A DNA stretch of 64,000 bases. It comes from Polytrichum commune. Its lineage: Eukaryota > Streptophyta > Polytrichopsida > Polytrichales > Polytrichaceae. Position numbers and translations under genes: made by a program. Within the stretch, counting starts at the first letter, position 1; the number at the start of each line of letters is the position of its first letter. Below the pieces are notes generated by a model. The model was not told the DNA's origin and made no database searches. It saw only the letters and a program-made list of their open reading frames with translations. The stretch lies in the NCBI GenBank assembly GCA_950295325.1, contig OX485809.1:35717081-35781080 (forward strand). Direction: 5' to 3'. Positions 1 to 10,600 of this stretch are shown piece by piece.

Positions 1-2
1 CT

Positions 3-3000
3 ATGGCGGGAGGAGGCAAGTTGAATTTGGTCTCGATAGACCGAATGTCCAAAGTACAAATGGTTGTGGTGGTCCGAGTGGAGCAACACCAAAGAACTCA
101 CGAGGAGGCTAAAACCGATGGGCCTCCTCCAAAGCACATTCGCGATGTATTAGGGAGGTACAAGGATGTACTCACCGACAAGTTGCCCCAAGAGTTACCG
201 CCAACGAGAGAAGTCGATCACAAGATCGAGGTGATCCCGGGGTCCGAGCCACCGTCCAAGGCACCTTATCGATTGAACCAAAAAGAGTTGCTAGAATTGA
301 AGAAGCAACTCAATGACTTGCTATCAAGAGGTTACATTAGGCCGAGTAAATCACCATATGGGGCCCCGGTGCTCTTTGTGGATAAAAAAAATGGCAAGCT
401 ACGCATGTGCATCGATTATAGGGCCTTGAATAAGGTGACTATCAAAAACAACTACCCGCTACCTCGGATTGATGATCTTTTCGACCGATTGGCGGGAGCT
501 AAGTATTTTAGTCGTATTGACTTAAAATCCGGGTATTATCAAATTCGAATCGCGAATGAAGATGTTGAAAAGACGGCGTGCCGCACAAGGTATGGGTCTT
601 ACGAGTTTTTGGTGATGCCTTTCGGGTTGTGTAATGCGCCCTCGACATTCACAACCCTTATGAATACCATCTTTCGAGAGGAAACCGACGATTTCGTAAT
701 AATCTATATCGACGACATCTTGGTGTATTCCAAGACGGCGGAGGAGCATGCACGGCACCTTGAGGTGGTGCTTCGAAAACTAAGGGACAACAAGTTGTAT
801 GCTAACGGGGAGAAGAGCGATTTTGCTCAAAATGAAATTGAGTTCTTAGGCCATGTGGTGACCAAGGATGGAATTAAGCCGGACATGAAAAAGGTAAAGG
901 CGATTCAAGAATGGAAGCGGCCATCGACTCAAAAAGGGCTTAGGTCGTTCCTTGGCCTAGCCAATTACTACCGCCGCTTCATTCGAGATTTTTCTAAGGT
1001 TGCTAGGCCTTTGTCCGACTTGTTGAAGAAAGGGGTATCCCAAGAATGGGACGAACCTTGTCACCAAGCTTTTTGGGAGCTCAAGAGCAAATTGTCTTCG
1101 CCGCCCGTACTAAAGTTCCCGGAGTTTGACAAGCCTTTTAAGGTGCATACGGATGCGAGCGATTTTGCAATTGGCGGAGTGTTGATGCAAGATGGACGGC
1201 CCATTGCTTATGAGAGCAAGAAACTCGATGGTTGTCAAAGACGATGGCCAACTCATGAAAAGGAGCTCTTCGCCGTAGTACATTGCTTGAAGACGTGGCA
1301 ACATTATTTGGGGTTGCACAAGACCAAGGTGTACACGGACAACGTGTCGTTGAAGTATTTCGAGACACAAACGCAAGTGAGCGCCAAGCAATTGCGGTGG
1401 CACGATACCTTGGCGCTTATGAACGTGGAGTTGATCCACAAACCGGGCCGTGATAATGTGGTGCCGGACGCGTTAAGTAGACGTGAAGAGTTCCAAGAAA
1501 TGGGCACAAGTCAAAGCTTGTGGCTAATGTACAAAGGTGAATGTGACTTGCATCGTAAGTTAAGGGAGGGGTACGTCAACGATCCCGAAGCACAAGTGTT
1601 TCTAGGCGAGCTTCGCAAAGGCAAGGCGCTTAAGGAGATCAAGTTGGTGGACGGATTGCTCAAGTATAAGCAAAGTCGGGTGTATGTGCCACAAGGCAAG
1701 TTGAGGCTATTGGTTTTGGAGGAGGAACATGATAGTCCCATCGCCGGCCATAGAGGAGAAAAAGCCACCATAGCGGCGGTGTCAAGGAGGTATTATTGGC
1801 CGTGCATGAAAGAAGAAATCGCCCACTTTGTGAAGACTTGTGTCAAATGCCAATTAAACCGAGCCTCTTATCAAAAGCAAGCCGGCTTATTGCAACCGTT
1901 GCCTATCCCGCCGGGGCCATGGCATAGTGTGTCCATGGACTTCATCACGAGTTTGCCGGAGTCACGAGGCTACGATGCCATCTTGGTGATGGTGGACCGG
2001 TTTAGTAAGTTGGCGCATATGGTGCCAACCGTGGGAACGGCAACCGCTTTGGAGACCGCAAAGCTCTTTCTCAATGCATGGTGGAGGCATCACGGGTTGC
2101 CGAGAGTGATTGTATCCGATCGAGATCCGAAGTTCACAAGCGCATTTTGGAGGCATTTCTTTAGGAAGGTTGGAACAAAACTAACCTTTAGCACGGCCTT
2201 CCATCCCCAAACGGATGGCCAAACCGAGCGTGTAAATGGAGTCTTGAACCAATACTTGAGGAACTTTGTGAGTGCGGACCAACGAGATTGGGCGGACTAT
2301 GTGGGTTTAGCGGAGTTTAGTTATAATGCGGCCACGCACTCGGCGACCAAGCAATCGCCATTCAAGGTGGCTTATGGAGTGGATCCGCTCCAACCCGCCG
2401 ACCTAGCTCTCGAGGGGGCACATTCAACACTAGAGTTCAACCAAGATGGTGAGGACTTAGCCAAAAAGCGTGAACAAGTTTTGGAGAAGACCAAGTTGTT
2501 GTTGGAGAAAGCCCAAAAACGCTATGAAAAACAAGTCAATGCCGGAAGACGCGAAGTGGAGTATGAGGTGGGCCAAAAGGTATTGTTGAATGTGAAAAAC
2601 TTCACAATGCCCGAAGGCCTCACTCCAAAGTTCATGTCAAAATTTGCGGGTCCGTTTCCGATTGTTGAACGAGTTTTCAAAGATGTTTATAAGTTGGAGT
2701 TGCCGCCCGAGATCAAAGTGCATCCGACATTCCATGTCTCACTATTAAAGCCGTTCAAGGAAGACACCTTATGGCCTAATCGTAAGCAAGTGATTAGGCC
2801 ACCTCCCGACCTTGTAGGAGATCATTTGGAGTACGAGGTAGAAGGCATCCTCAAGTGTAGGAACCACAAGCGAAAAGGAAAGGAGTATTTGGTGAAGTGG
2901 CGGGGGTTTCATGAGAAAGAAGCCACTTGGGTAGCGGCAAGGGACATGGTGAATGCCAAGGAGATAGTGAAGCGCTTTGAAGAAACTAGGGCTAGAGGGT

Positions 3001-3026
3001 CCAACAAAAGGAAACGTAGGCATTGA
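3..3026 (+). CDS. Chromovirus (Ty3/gypsy) pol polyprotein, 5' end cut by window edge
   Basis: Open frame of 1007 codons encoding the reverse transcription and integration enzymes of a Ty3/gypsy LTR retrotransposon. The reverse transcriptase carries YIDD near residues 235-238. RNase H begins near HTDAS (about 382). The integrase has an HHCC zinc module (about 576-617) and a D,D-35-E core near 646, 706 and 742 (SDRDPKF and QTERVNG contexts). A C-terminal chromodomain (about 943-995, with YLVKWRGF) marks the chromovirus branch, whose chromodomains in known families direct integration to chromatin marks. Gag and protease would lie upstream; the first ATG is arbitrary because the frame runs off the left edge. 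No stop or frameshift is visible, so this copy looks younger than its relatives at 16.6-27.8 and 38-46 kb. The 3' LTR follows at 3855. Confidence 0.93.
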   Translation: MAGGGKLNLVSIDRMSKVQMVVVVRVEQHQRTHEEAKTDGPPPKHIRDVLGRYKDVLTDKLPQELPPTREVDHKIEVIPGSEPPSKAPYRLNQKELLELKKQLNDLLSRGYIRPSKSPYGAPVLFVDKKNGKLRMCIDYRALNKVTIKNNYPLPRIDDLFDRLAGAKYFSRIDLKSGYYQIRIANEDVEKTACRTRYGSYEFLVMPFGLCNAPSTFTTLMNTIFREETDDFVIIYIDDILVYSKTAEEHARHLEVVLRKLRDNKLYANGEKSDFAQNEIEFLGHVVTKDGIKPDMKKVKAIQEWKRPSTQKGLRSFLGLANYYRRFIRDFSKVARPLSDLLKKGVSQEWDEPCHQAFWELKSKLSSPPVLKFPEFDKPFKVHTDASDFAIGGVLMQDGRPIAYESKKLDGCQRRWPTHEKELFAVVHCLKTWQHYLGLHKTKVYTDNVSLKYFETQTQVSAKQLRWHDTLALMNVELIHKPGRDNVVPDALSRREEFQEMGTSQSLWLMYKGECDLHRKLREGYVNDPEAQVFLGELRKGKALKEIKLVDGLLKYKQSRVYVPQGKLRLLVLEEEHDSPIAGHRGEKATIAAVSRRYYWPCMKEEIAHFVKTCVKCQLNRASYQKQAGLLQPLPIPPGPWHSVSMDFITSLPESRGYDAILVMVDRFSKLAHMVPTVGTATALETAKLFLNAWWRHHGLPRVIVSDRDPKFTSAFWRHFFRKVGTKLTFSTAFHPQTDGQTERVNGVLNQYLRNFVSADQRDWADYVGLAEFSYNAATHSATKQSPFKVAYGVDPLQPADLALEGAHSTLEFNQDGEDLAKKREQVLEKTKLLLEKAQKRYEKQVNAGRREVEYEVGQKVLLNVKNFTMPEGLTPKFMSKFAGPFPIVERVFKDVYKLELPPEIKVHPTFHVSLLKPFKEDTLWPNRKQVIRPPPDLVGDHLEYEVEGILKCRNHKRKGKEYLVKWRGFHEKEATWVAARDMVNAKEIVKRFEETRARGSNKRKRRH

Positions 3027-3854
3027 TGAGGACATCAATCTCCTTTAGTGGGGGAGAGATGTTAGTAGCACCCTTAACTTGGAGGCAATGTCCTCCACAT
3101 TATGTACTTGTTCATTTTCGCTTAAGGCAATAAAGTTCAACTTTAGTGGTGCAAAGAGAAAAGTATAAGATGAGGTCCTAGTCTTGTACTTGTGCTTGGT
3201 TAGTGGAAGAGGGAGGAATATATATGCTAAACTAGGTTGGGTAGGCCGAGTAATGGGGACCATGGCTTAGAGGGGTCTTGGATAAAACCAAAAACCTCTT
3301 AGCCATGGTCTTGTCCGGGCGGGGGCAAGGTGATGGCGCGTGCTTATAAAAGTGCAACCCACGAGCCAATGCGAGTTGGCGCATGGGCGTCATGAACCCA
3401 TGTCTCGAAAGAGCAAAGTGGGAGCCAAGTCGGGCGGGACTTGGCATCACCCCCGTGCGATCGAGACGTGGCTTAACAAAGGAAAGCCATCTCGGAGTGG
3501 CAACCGAGGCAACTTAGTAGAAGCATTGAGGTCCAACCTAGTTGTGTCAAAATGATAGAGTTAGGCTAGTGGAGCCTAACTTGGGTGGCCCCAAAGGAAG
3601 GGTCACCCAAGTAAGTCTCAAAGTAGGTGAGTCTAGTGTAGTTTAGGTCCTTGGACAAGATGTCCGGGGTTTTCCTAAACGGACCACCTAGGATCGACAC
3701 CTTTGAGACTTTGCCAAATTTGAAGATGCATTGTGGGGGTAGCGCCCTAAAGAAAACACAATGCCACACCAAGAGAGGATGGCAACTTGAGAATTGGTGT
3801 GCCCGACTATAAGTATAGTCGATGAGGGCATCGACTCCATTTGGTGGGGGTGAG
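3027..3854 (+). other. Chromovirus 3' untranslated region with polypurine tract
   Basis: No coding frame continues after the pol stop. The segment matches, with divergence, the stretches at 25981-26794 (plus), 38326-38905 and 39879-40690 (minus) that sit between the chromodomain end and the LTR of related copies. It ends in a purine-rich run (GGTGGGGGTGAG) directly before the LTR, the expected position of the plus-strand primer. Short frames in it are not conserved as proteins. Confidence 0.8.
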
Positions 3855-4795
3855 TGTCGCGCACCTCTCCATGAGGAGTGCCCGCAACACCATGGGCACA
3901 AGGGGGACCCCGGAGTGACACCCGGGACTTGTGACGCCATTGGTGAGAGGGACCAAGTGATCCTAAGGTGGGTGAGGGCCCCGGGCGTTTAGAACGCCTC
4001 CCACCCACAAAGACTAGGAGTCATGAGGGTAAAGCCATAAGCTATGAGTAGCTTATGGCGTCCCGATTCTAGAATGCTAAAGAACACCTCAATCTGAGGT
4101 GTGAGCTAGGAGATATGGCACTTTGAGTGGGATGCTGTCCCGGGACAGCGCCCTGGAACAGCAGGGGCCTGGGAGTGGCTCCCGGGACTGCAAAGGTTTA
4201 AACAGGCATAACTTCCTCAATACTTGCCCGAATAGGGCAAGTGAGGTGTCCATAGGGATCTACGTGAAATGTAGATGACGATAGAGTGGTTGGTTGTTAG
4301 ATTCAGAGACCGCACGTGGAAGTTATGAACGTCTGAAGCTGCAGGGAGGCTTCTAGACCCAGCGGCTAAAGGAAAATGTCTACTTGGCCCCAACTCTTGG
4401 TAGAGAGACAAAAGGGATGTTGACGGTGGGGGAGGGGCCCCGCCAAAAGTCCTAGAGGCTTATATGGGTGAGGCGGCTTTGCCGACCGACCCCCCCCGGA
4501 GCATACTTGGCAATGTGCTCCGGGTGGTTGTAGTGTTGTCCTAGCAACACTATGACCAAGTAGGGAGTGGACTTCCATGGATGGAAGTCCACCTTAGCGA
4601 TGGGTTACCTACTAAGGGGAAAGAGTCCCGAATGCATGTGTAGGAGGGTTTGGTGACCAAATATGGGATTGAAGGTCCGTGGTTTTGGGAGCTAACCATG
4701 CATGTGCGTGGGATGTGCAGGTTAGCGCTCGGGACACTTGCTAGAGTTGGAAAGCGATTGAGCTAAGTGGAGAAAAACTAGCAAGGGTCGCGACA
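3855..4795 (+). repeat. 3' LTR of the left-edge chromovirus
   Basis: Begins TGTCGCGCACC and ends GGTCGCGACA (TG...CA ends), 941 bp. It matches the LTRs at 20808, 26795, 37352, 38906, 44995 and 47330 but is more diverged from them. It contains the family's small inverted repeats, and a CTTATATGG stretch near 4459 is a possible TATA-type signal. The following bases (cactc) already belong to an antisense relative, so this element inserted into an older copy. The 5' LTR lies outside the window, so the target duplication cannot be checked. Confidence 0.88.
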
Positions 4796-6007
4796 CACTC
4801 GCCCCCGTATGCACCTCAAAAGGTTTGTCAAATTTCGCAAACTTGAGCACGGGCGGCGAAGAGAACTTTCTCTTAAGTTCCCCAAAGGCTTTGTGGCAAG
4901 GCTCATCCCACTCTTGGGATAACCATTTCTTGCACAAGCCGGACAAGGTTCGACAACCATGGAGCTTAATGCTCCCACAAGCAATGGTCATCCATCTTGG
5001 ATCAACATCCACCAATGGTAAAATCCTTCGCCTCCATGTGCACCTCAAAATGCTTATGAAAACCCGGAAACTTAACCACGTCTTGTGAAGAGAACTTGCT
5101 TTTGAGCTCCCCAAAGGCTTGGCGACAAGGCTCATCCCACTCTTGGGATAGCCATTTCCCTCAATAAGTTGAATAAGGTCCTAGCAACCTTAAAAAATTC
5201 TCGAATGAAGTGGTGGTAGTAGTTGGCTAGGCCAACAAATGACCTAAGCCCTTTTTGAATCAAGGGCCAATTCTCCTTTTGGATTGCCTTGACATTCTTC
5301 ATGTTCGTCCACCAACTTCCTTTGTCACCACATACCTCAAGAACTCGATCTCTCGTTGAGCAAAGCTATTTTTCACTCCTTGGCGGTAATTTTTTTTTTT
5401 TGGACAACACATTGGTGAATACATCCTTGTATCTCACCAACATCACACCAATGTTGTTTGGGGGAGGCCCATCTTTCCTAGCCTCCCCATACGTTCCTTG
5501 GAGTTGCTCCAATTGAACCACGACCATTATGTTTTCTATTTTTCATTTGGTCTATTAAGACCAAATTCGACTCGGGTCCTCCTACCATAGGAATTCTTGT
5601 CAATTTGAACTTCAATTCTTTGCCATTATGACACATCATAATGCACTGCAAGCACACCGGCTTGCACCTCACATCTCTCATGTGAGTTTCAAAGAATGCG
5701 GCCTTCACAATGACATGCATTTCATCTATTTCACATGGTGTGAAATTTTGATAAAAATCCAATGTCCCACATTGAAAGGTTACATGCATCGCGAACTCCT
5801 TCGTCTCATGCGGTTCGCCCTTTCCAAACCGCACCTTGGTGGGTTTGCTCGCTTTATCAATTGGCAAGCTCCAACTCCCTTGTGAGCTTTGGGCTCATGA
5901 AAGAATCCGTTGCCTCTTTGTCAACTCATGAGACATATCTCCCATTCATTTGAGCCTCAAGGTACAAAAGACTTGGTCTCGGCTTAAGGCTACTAGCCTT
6001 GGCCACA
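4796..6007 (-). pseudogene. Decayed chromovirus fragment (antisense)
   Basis: Minus-strand remains of RT/RNase H and upstream protease-region sequence, matching 42.6-44.0 kb. Two copies of the roughly 230-bp RT/RNase H unit are present (near 4800-5160). An open stretch at 5478-5867 matches a decayed upstream frame seen in the other copies (CGTLDFYQNFTPCEIDE). Frames are broken repeatedly. The fragment is cut on the left by the chromovirus LTR and on the right by the OTA element LTR. Confidence 0.8.
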
Positions 6008-7580
6008 TGTGAGGCCAAACCCCCCACCCTTAAGCGTCCGTAGTCCGAGTAGTGGGTTTGGGCTCACATTCCTCCGCGGTATTGGATTTGGACTTGGATG
6101 AGTCCATAGTGCAAGGTTCACCCTTCAAGTGGTCTTGGATTTAACTAGCTCCTTCATAAACCCAGCTCCTTCATAAACCCAGCTTCTTAGCTTTTAACTA
6201 AACAAACCCAGCTCCTTCATAAACCCAGCTCCTTCATGAACCCAGCTCCTTAGTTTCTAACTAAACAAACCCAGGTCCTTCATAAACCCAGCTCTTTACT
6301 TTCTAACTAAACAAACCCAGCTCTTTACTTTCTAACTAAACAAACCCAGCTCCTTCATAAACCCACAACTTTGTAGTTGTAATTCCCAACTACCTCACTA
6401 ATTATTCAAGCCCTTAACTAATCTTCCTACCTAATTTCCCTAATTCTACTAACAACCCCTTTCTAATCACACAATTCTTCTCTAATCCTAAAATCCTAAA
6501 ATCCTAGAGAGGAGAGGGGGAGAGAGAATTTCCTAACTTCACTAAGACTAACTAATCCACACAAGTATATTTTTGCACTCATCACAACATCAAGTGCTCA
6601 ACTCTTAAACATGGAACTTGCAACCACGTGTATTCAAAACATGAACTTAAAGTACCACAAATTGGAATCATGAATTAACTTTAAAATCCTTCACGTCAAC
6701 ACTAATTCTACCAAGAGGTCAAGCCCTCTTCAAGGCTAACAAGCCTTGGCTCTCAAACTAAAAACTAAGCACACACATGTGCTCCAATATGGCTTCCCAC
6801 ACCCACACTTATAACTCGTGGGGTGCCTTGGAGCACAAAGGAAAGAGAGGATGAGTGAGGGAAGAATGAGGGATTATATAGTAAGCTTGAGGGGGTGAGC
6901 ACCCTCAAGGCTCACGATAAGCCCTTGAGATTTCCTCCTACTTAGTAGGCGCCAATCCTATCTTCTAAACCTTCCTCCCTCAAATGATCAACAAGGATCC
7001 TAATTCGAACATTTAACTAGCCTTGGCTTTCTACCTACCACACTTTACCAAACTTGGGATGCTTCAACCCAAACTTAGCCTCCTTCGCTTTCCGCCGCCA
7101 TAACTTTCTCCCCTTACTTTCCCAAATCGTCGCTCACCACTTAATTCAAACCACGATGCTTAACTCGTGATTTGATTGGTGCTTTGAGAATTTGCTTATC
7201 CTCCACCTTGCATTCTTCCTTGGGCCTTCCCCATTAAGTGGCCATGATGAGGTGGTCCACTTGTGCGCTCCATGTGATCCTCCATTCATCCCAATTCGAA
7301 TGCACTTGCCTCTTGAGTCACTTTGGTTGTCTCCATCCATTTGTACTAGCCTACTCACTAACTACTCAATCCAAGTTCTCCTTACCTATCCTCATTCACT
7401 CAAATCCTTCCGAAGGTAAAAACACAATAACAACTCACATCCTAGCCTCTTACAACATGGTACTTCTAAGACTAACATTTCACTCTTTTTATATTTTTGT
7501 GAAGTAACATGCTACTTCAAAGTGCATCAACTAACGTTTCAAGGGTCTAAGACTAAATGTGGGCACCCTTTTGGGCTCAC
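6008..7580 (-). repeat. 3' LTR of the OTA-type element (left copy)
   Basis: 1573 bp with TG...CA ends. It matches 14792-16632 closely, but about 240 bp present there (roughly 14940-15175) is absent here at the junction near 6140, and the minisatellite count differs. An array of short units built on CCCAGCTCCTTCATAAA runs from about 6142 to 6365. The small frames at 7146-7507 recur identically at 16197-16558 and are LTR sequence, not genes. The bases just inside (7581 on) are not purine-rich on the element strand, so I see no good polypurine tract. Confidence 0.88.
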
Positions 7581-7642
7581 ATAATTGGCGACCATCGGGG
7601 GATGAATCCAAACATCTCTTGCTCCAAGGGTAAGTTGCCTAG

Positions 7643-10600
7643 TCAAGCTCGGTACTCCTTACATCTACTTCCCGATGTACGGGTAGGAAAGAGCTCACCA
7701 TTCAACGTTTCCAATTGAATTGAATTATTAGGAAAGACCTCATAGACAAGGTAAGGTCCTAACCATACCGCATTGAATTTCGCCGGAAATTCAAGCTTTC
7801 GTGCGTCTTGAATCATGACCATCATTCCCGGTGTTAGGGCCCTTCTCTTATGTCGTTTGTCGAAAGTAATCTTTCTCCTTCTTTGGATTGCCTCAATATG
7901 TTGAGCCGCCATTCTCCTCCCTTCGTCAAGTGCTTCCAAATCGGTTAGTCGATTTCGTAAGGATTGACTTTCGGTAAGTCTCGTACTCACGGCCACCCTA
8001 AGTGACTCGACTTCATATTCGATTGGTAGTGTCGCTTCAAGACCATAGACTAAGGAAAATGGTGTAGCACGCGTAGTTACCTTATAGGTTGTACGGTATG
8101 CCCAAAGTGCCGCCGTTAGTTTCGTATCCCAATCCCGCTTCGAGTCTATAACCGTCTTGCATAGTATACTCACCAAAATTCCGTTAACCCTTTCCGTTTG
8201 TCCATTGGTTTGTGGGTGGTAGGGAGTAGTCTTCCGGTGATCAATTTTAAATTTCTCTGTCATCTCTCGAATCAAGTCATTCAAAAAGTGAGTACCCCTA
8301 TCGCTTACTAGGATCTTCGGCACCCGGAACCGCGAAATTATGTTTTCGTACATAAATGTTGCCGCGTGTTCCGCCGTGTCGGTCTTCACCGCTTTGGCTT
8401 CCGCCCACTTGGTGAGGTACTCGGTTGCCACCACAATATATTTCATTCCTTTTGAAGATTGGGGATGGACCTCACCCACATAGTCGATGCCCCATTTTTC
8501 GAAAGGAATTAAGGGTAATGATACATGTAAAGGCATCTCCATTCTAAGGTCGTTTCGGGCATACCGTTGGCAAGCGTCGCATTTCCTTACATAGTCATGG
8601 GCGTCCTTAAATAGTGTAGGCCAAAAGTAGCCCGCTCTAAGTATTTTTTGCCCGGTGAGTTGACCCGAGAAGTGACCGCCGCAAGCGCTATCGTGGCAAG
8701 CGATTAAAATCGCTTCAACCTCCGTTTTTGACACGCATCGTCGTAAAATACCATCGGACCCCCTTCTAAACAACCTATGGCCCACTACAACAAATTGCCT
8801 ACTATTTACCCTCACCTTCCTTCTCTCTTCTTTTGTCCACTCTTTGGGCAACTTGTGGGTTGTTAGAAATTCCACTATGCCCGCATACCACTCCGGTGTA
8901 GAAGTGACCACAAAGAGGCTATCATCTACTAACATATCATTTACCGGATTTTTTCCTATCTCCTCCGACAACCTAGACAAGTGGTCCGCTTGTAAATGCA
9001 TACGACCCGGTTTATATTCCACCGTGTAGTCGAATTCTTCTAATAACAAAACCCACCTAGCTAACCTACCACTTAACTCCGCCTTGTTAATTAGATACTT
9101 GATAGCCATGTGGTCAACAAAAAATACAACCGGGTTGCACATGAGGTAATGCCTAAACTTTTTAACGGAAAACACCATGGCTAGGCACTCCCTCTCCGTT
9201 GTAGAGTAGTTTCTTTCGGCGGGGGTCAATTGCTTACTCGCATAAGCTATAGGTTGATCCTTCTCTTTTTCTCCCGTTGCTTGACAAAGCGCACTCCCTA
9301 TTGCCACATTACTAGCATCACAATAGACGTGAAAAGGTTTACCCCAATTGGGTGGTATCAACACCGGATAGGTGCTCAACCTATCCCGCACTTCCTCAAA
9401 GGCTTTTTGACAAGCATCCGTCCACTCGAATTTGACATCCTTTTTGAGCAAATGGGTAATGGGCACCGCTATCTTTGAAAAATTAGGAATAAGTTCCCGG
9501 TACCATCCCACATGTCCTAACAACTTAGAGATCCCCTTGGAATTGGTTGGAGTTGCCAAGTCGCTTATGGCCGCAATCTTATCCGGATCGGGTTCTCTAC
9601 CTTTCTCACTAACAACATAACCCAACAACACTCCCTTATTCACTCCCAAAAATGTCTTATCCGGGTTCAATGCTAACCTCATCTTCCTACACCTAACCAA
9701 TGCCTCCCTAACACAATGTAGGTGATCATCCACATTACTTTGTGTGCTAAAATCGTCCACAAAGACGGTCATGGATTTGAACAACAAGTCGGTGAAGATA
9801 TACATTACTAATCGTTGGAAAGTAGCCGGGGCATTACATAACCCAAATGGCATCACTACCCACACAAAAGTACCCCAAGGTGTAGTAAAAGCCGTTTTAT
9901 GGATATCTTGGAGGGCTATGGAAATTTGATTATAACCCGCATACCCATCTATAAAGGTATATCGCGAATGACCTCCAACCTCCTCAAGCAACAAGGTGAT
10001 AAAAGGTAAGGGGAAGTGATCCTTTTGTGTGCACGAATTCAATTTCCTATAGTCGACACAAACCCTTAATTTCCCATTTTTTTTCTTTACTAAGACCATA
10101 GGAGAAACCCAATCCGTGATTTCCACCGGCTTGATAAACCCGGCCTTCAATAACCTTTCCAATTCCGCTTTCACCAACAATTGCAATTGAGGATTCATTC
10201 TCCTCTCCTTTTGTCTAATTGGCCGCGCCCCCGGAATTAAAGGAATCCGGTGCTCTACCATTTCCCTAGGAATTCCCTTAAGCTCATCGTAGGACCATGC
10301 AAAAGTATCACTAAACTCATCCACCAAATTGCTATACTCCCTAACCTCTTTCTCCCCCAATTTGGAGCCCATCTTCATTTGTCGGGTTTTTCCATTCTTT
10401 AATTTCACATCCACGTACCGCCAATCCGCTTCCGACACATGTGCTTGTTCCTCTTTGTTCCGATACCAATCGGAAGGCACATTGGGGTAATCTTTCACAT
10501 CTTGACCTACAACTATCCCCGTAGACGTGGTCTTGAAATGTAAAGGCTCCTCCAATTTCGATGACTCAATAATCACATCCTCCTCTTGAGTCCCATCTAC

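Noticed and set aside
7146..7507. Small frames duplicated exactly at 16197-16558
   Set aside because: Part of the OTA element LTR; no domain.
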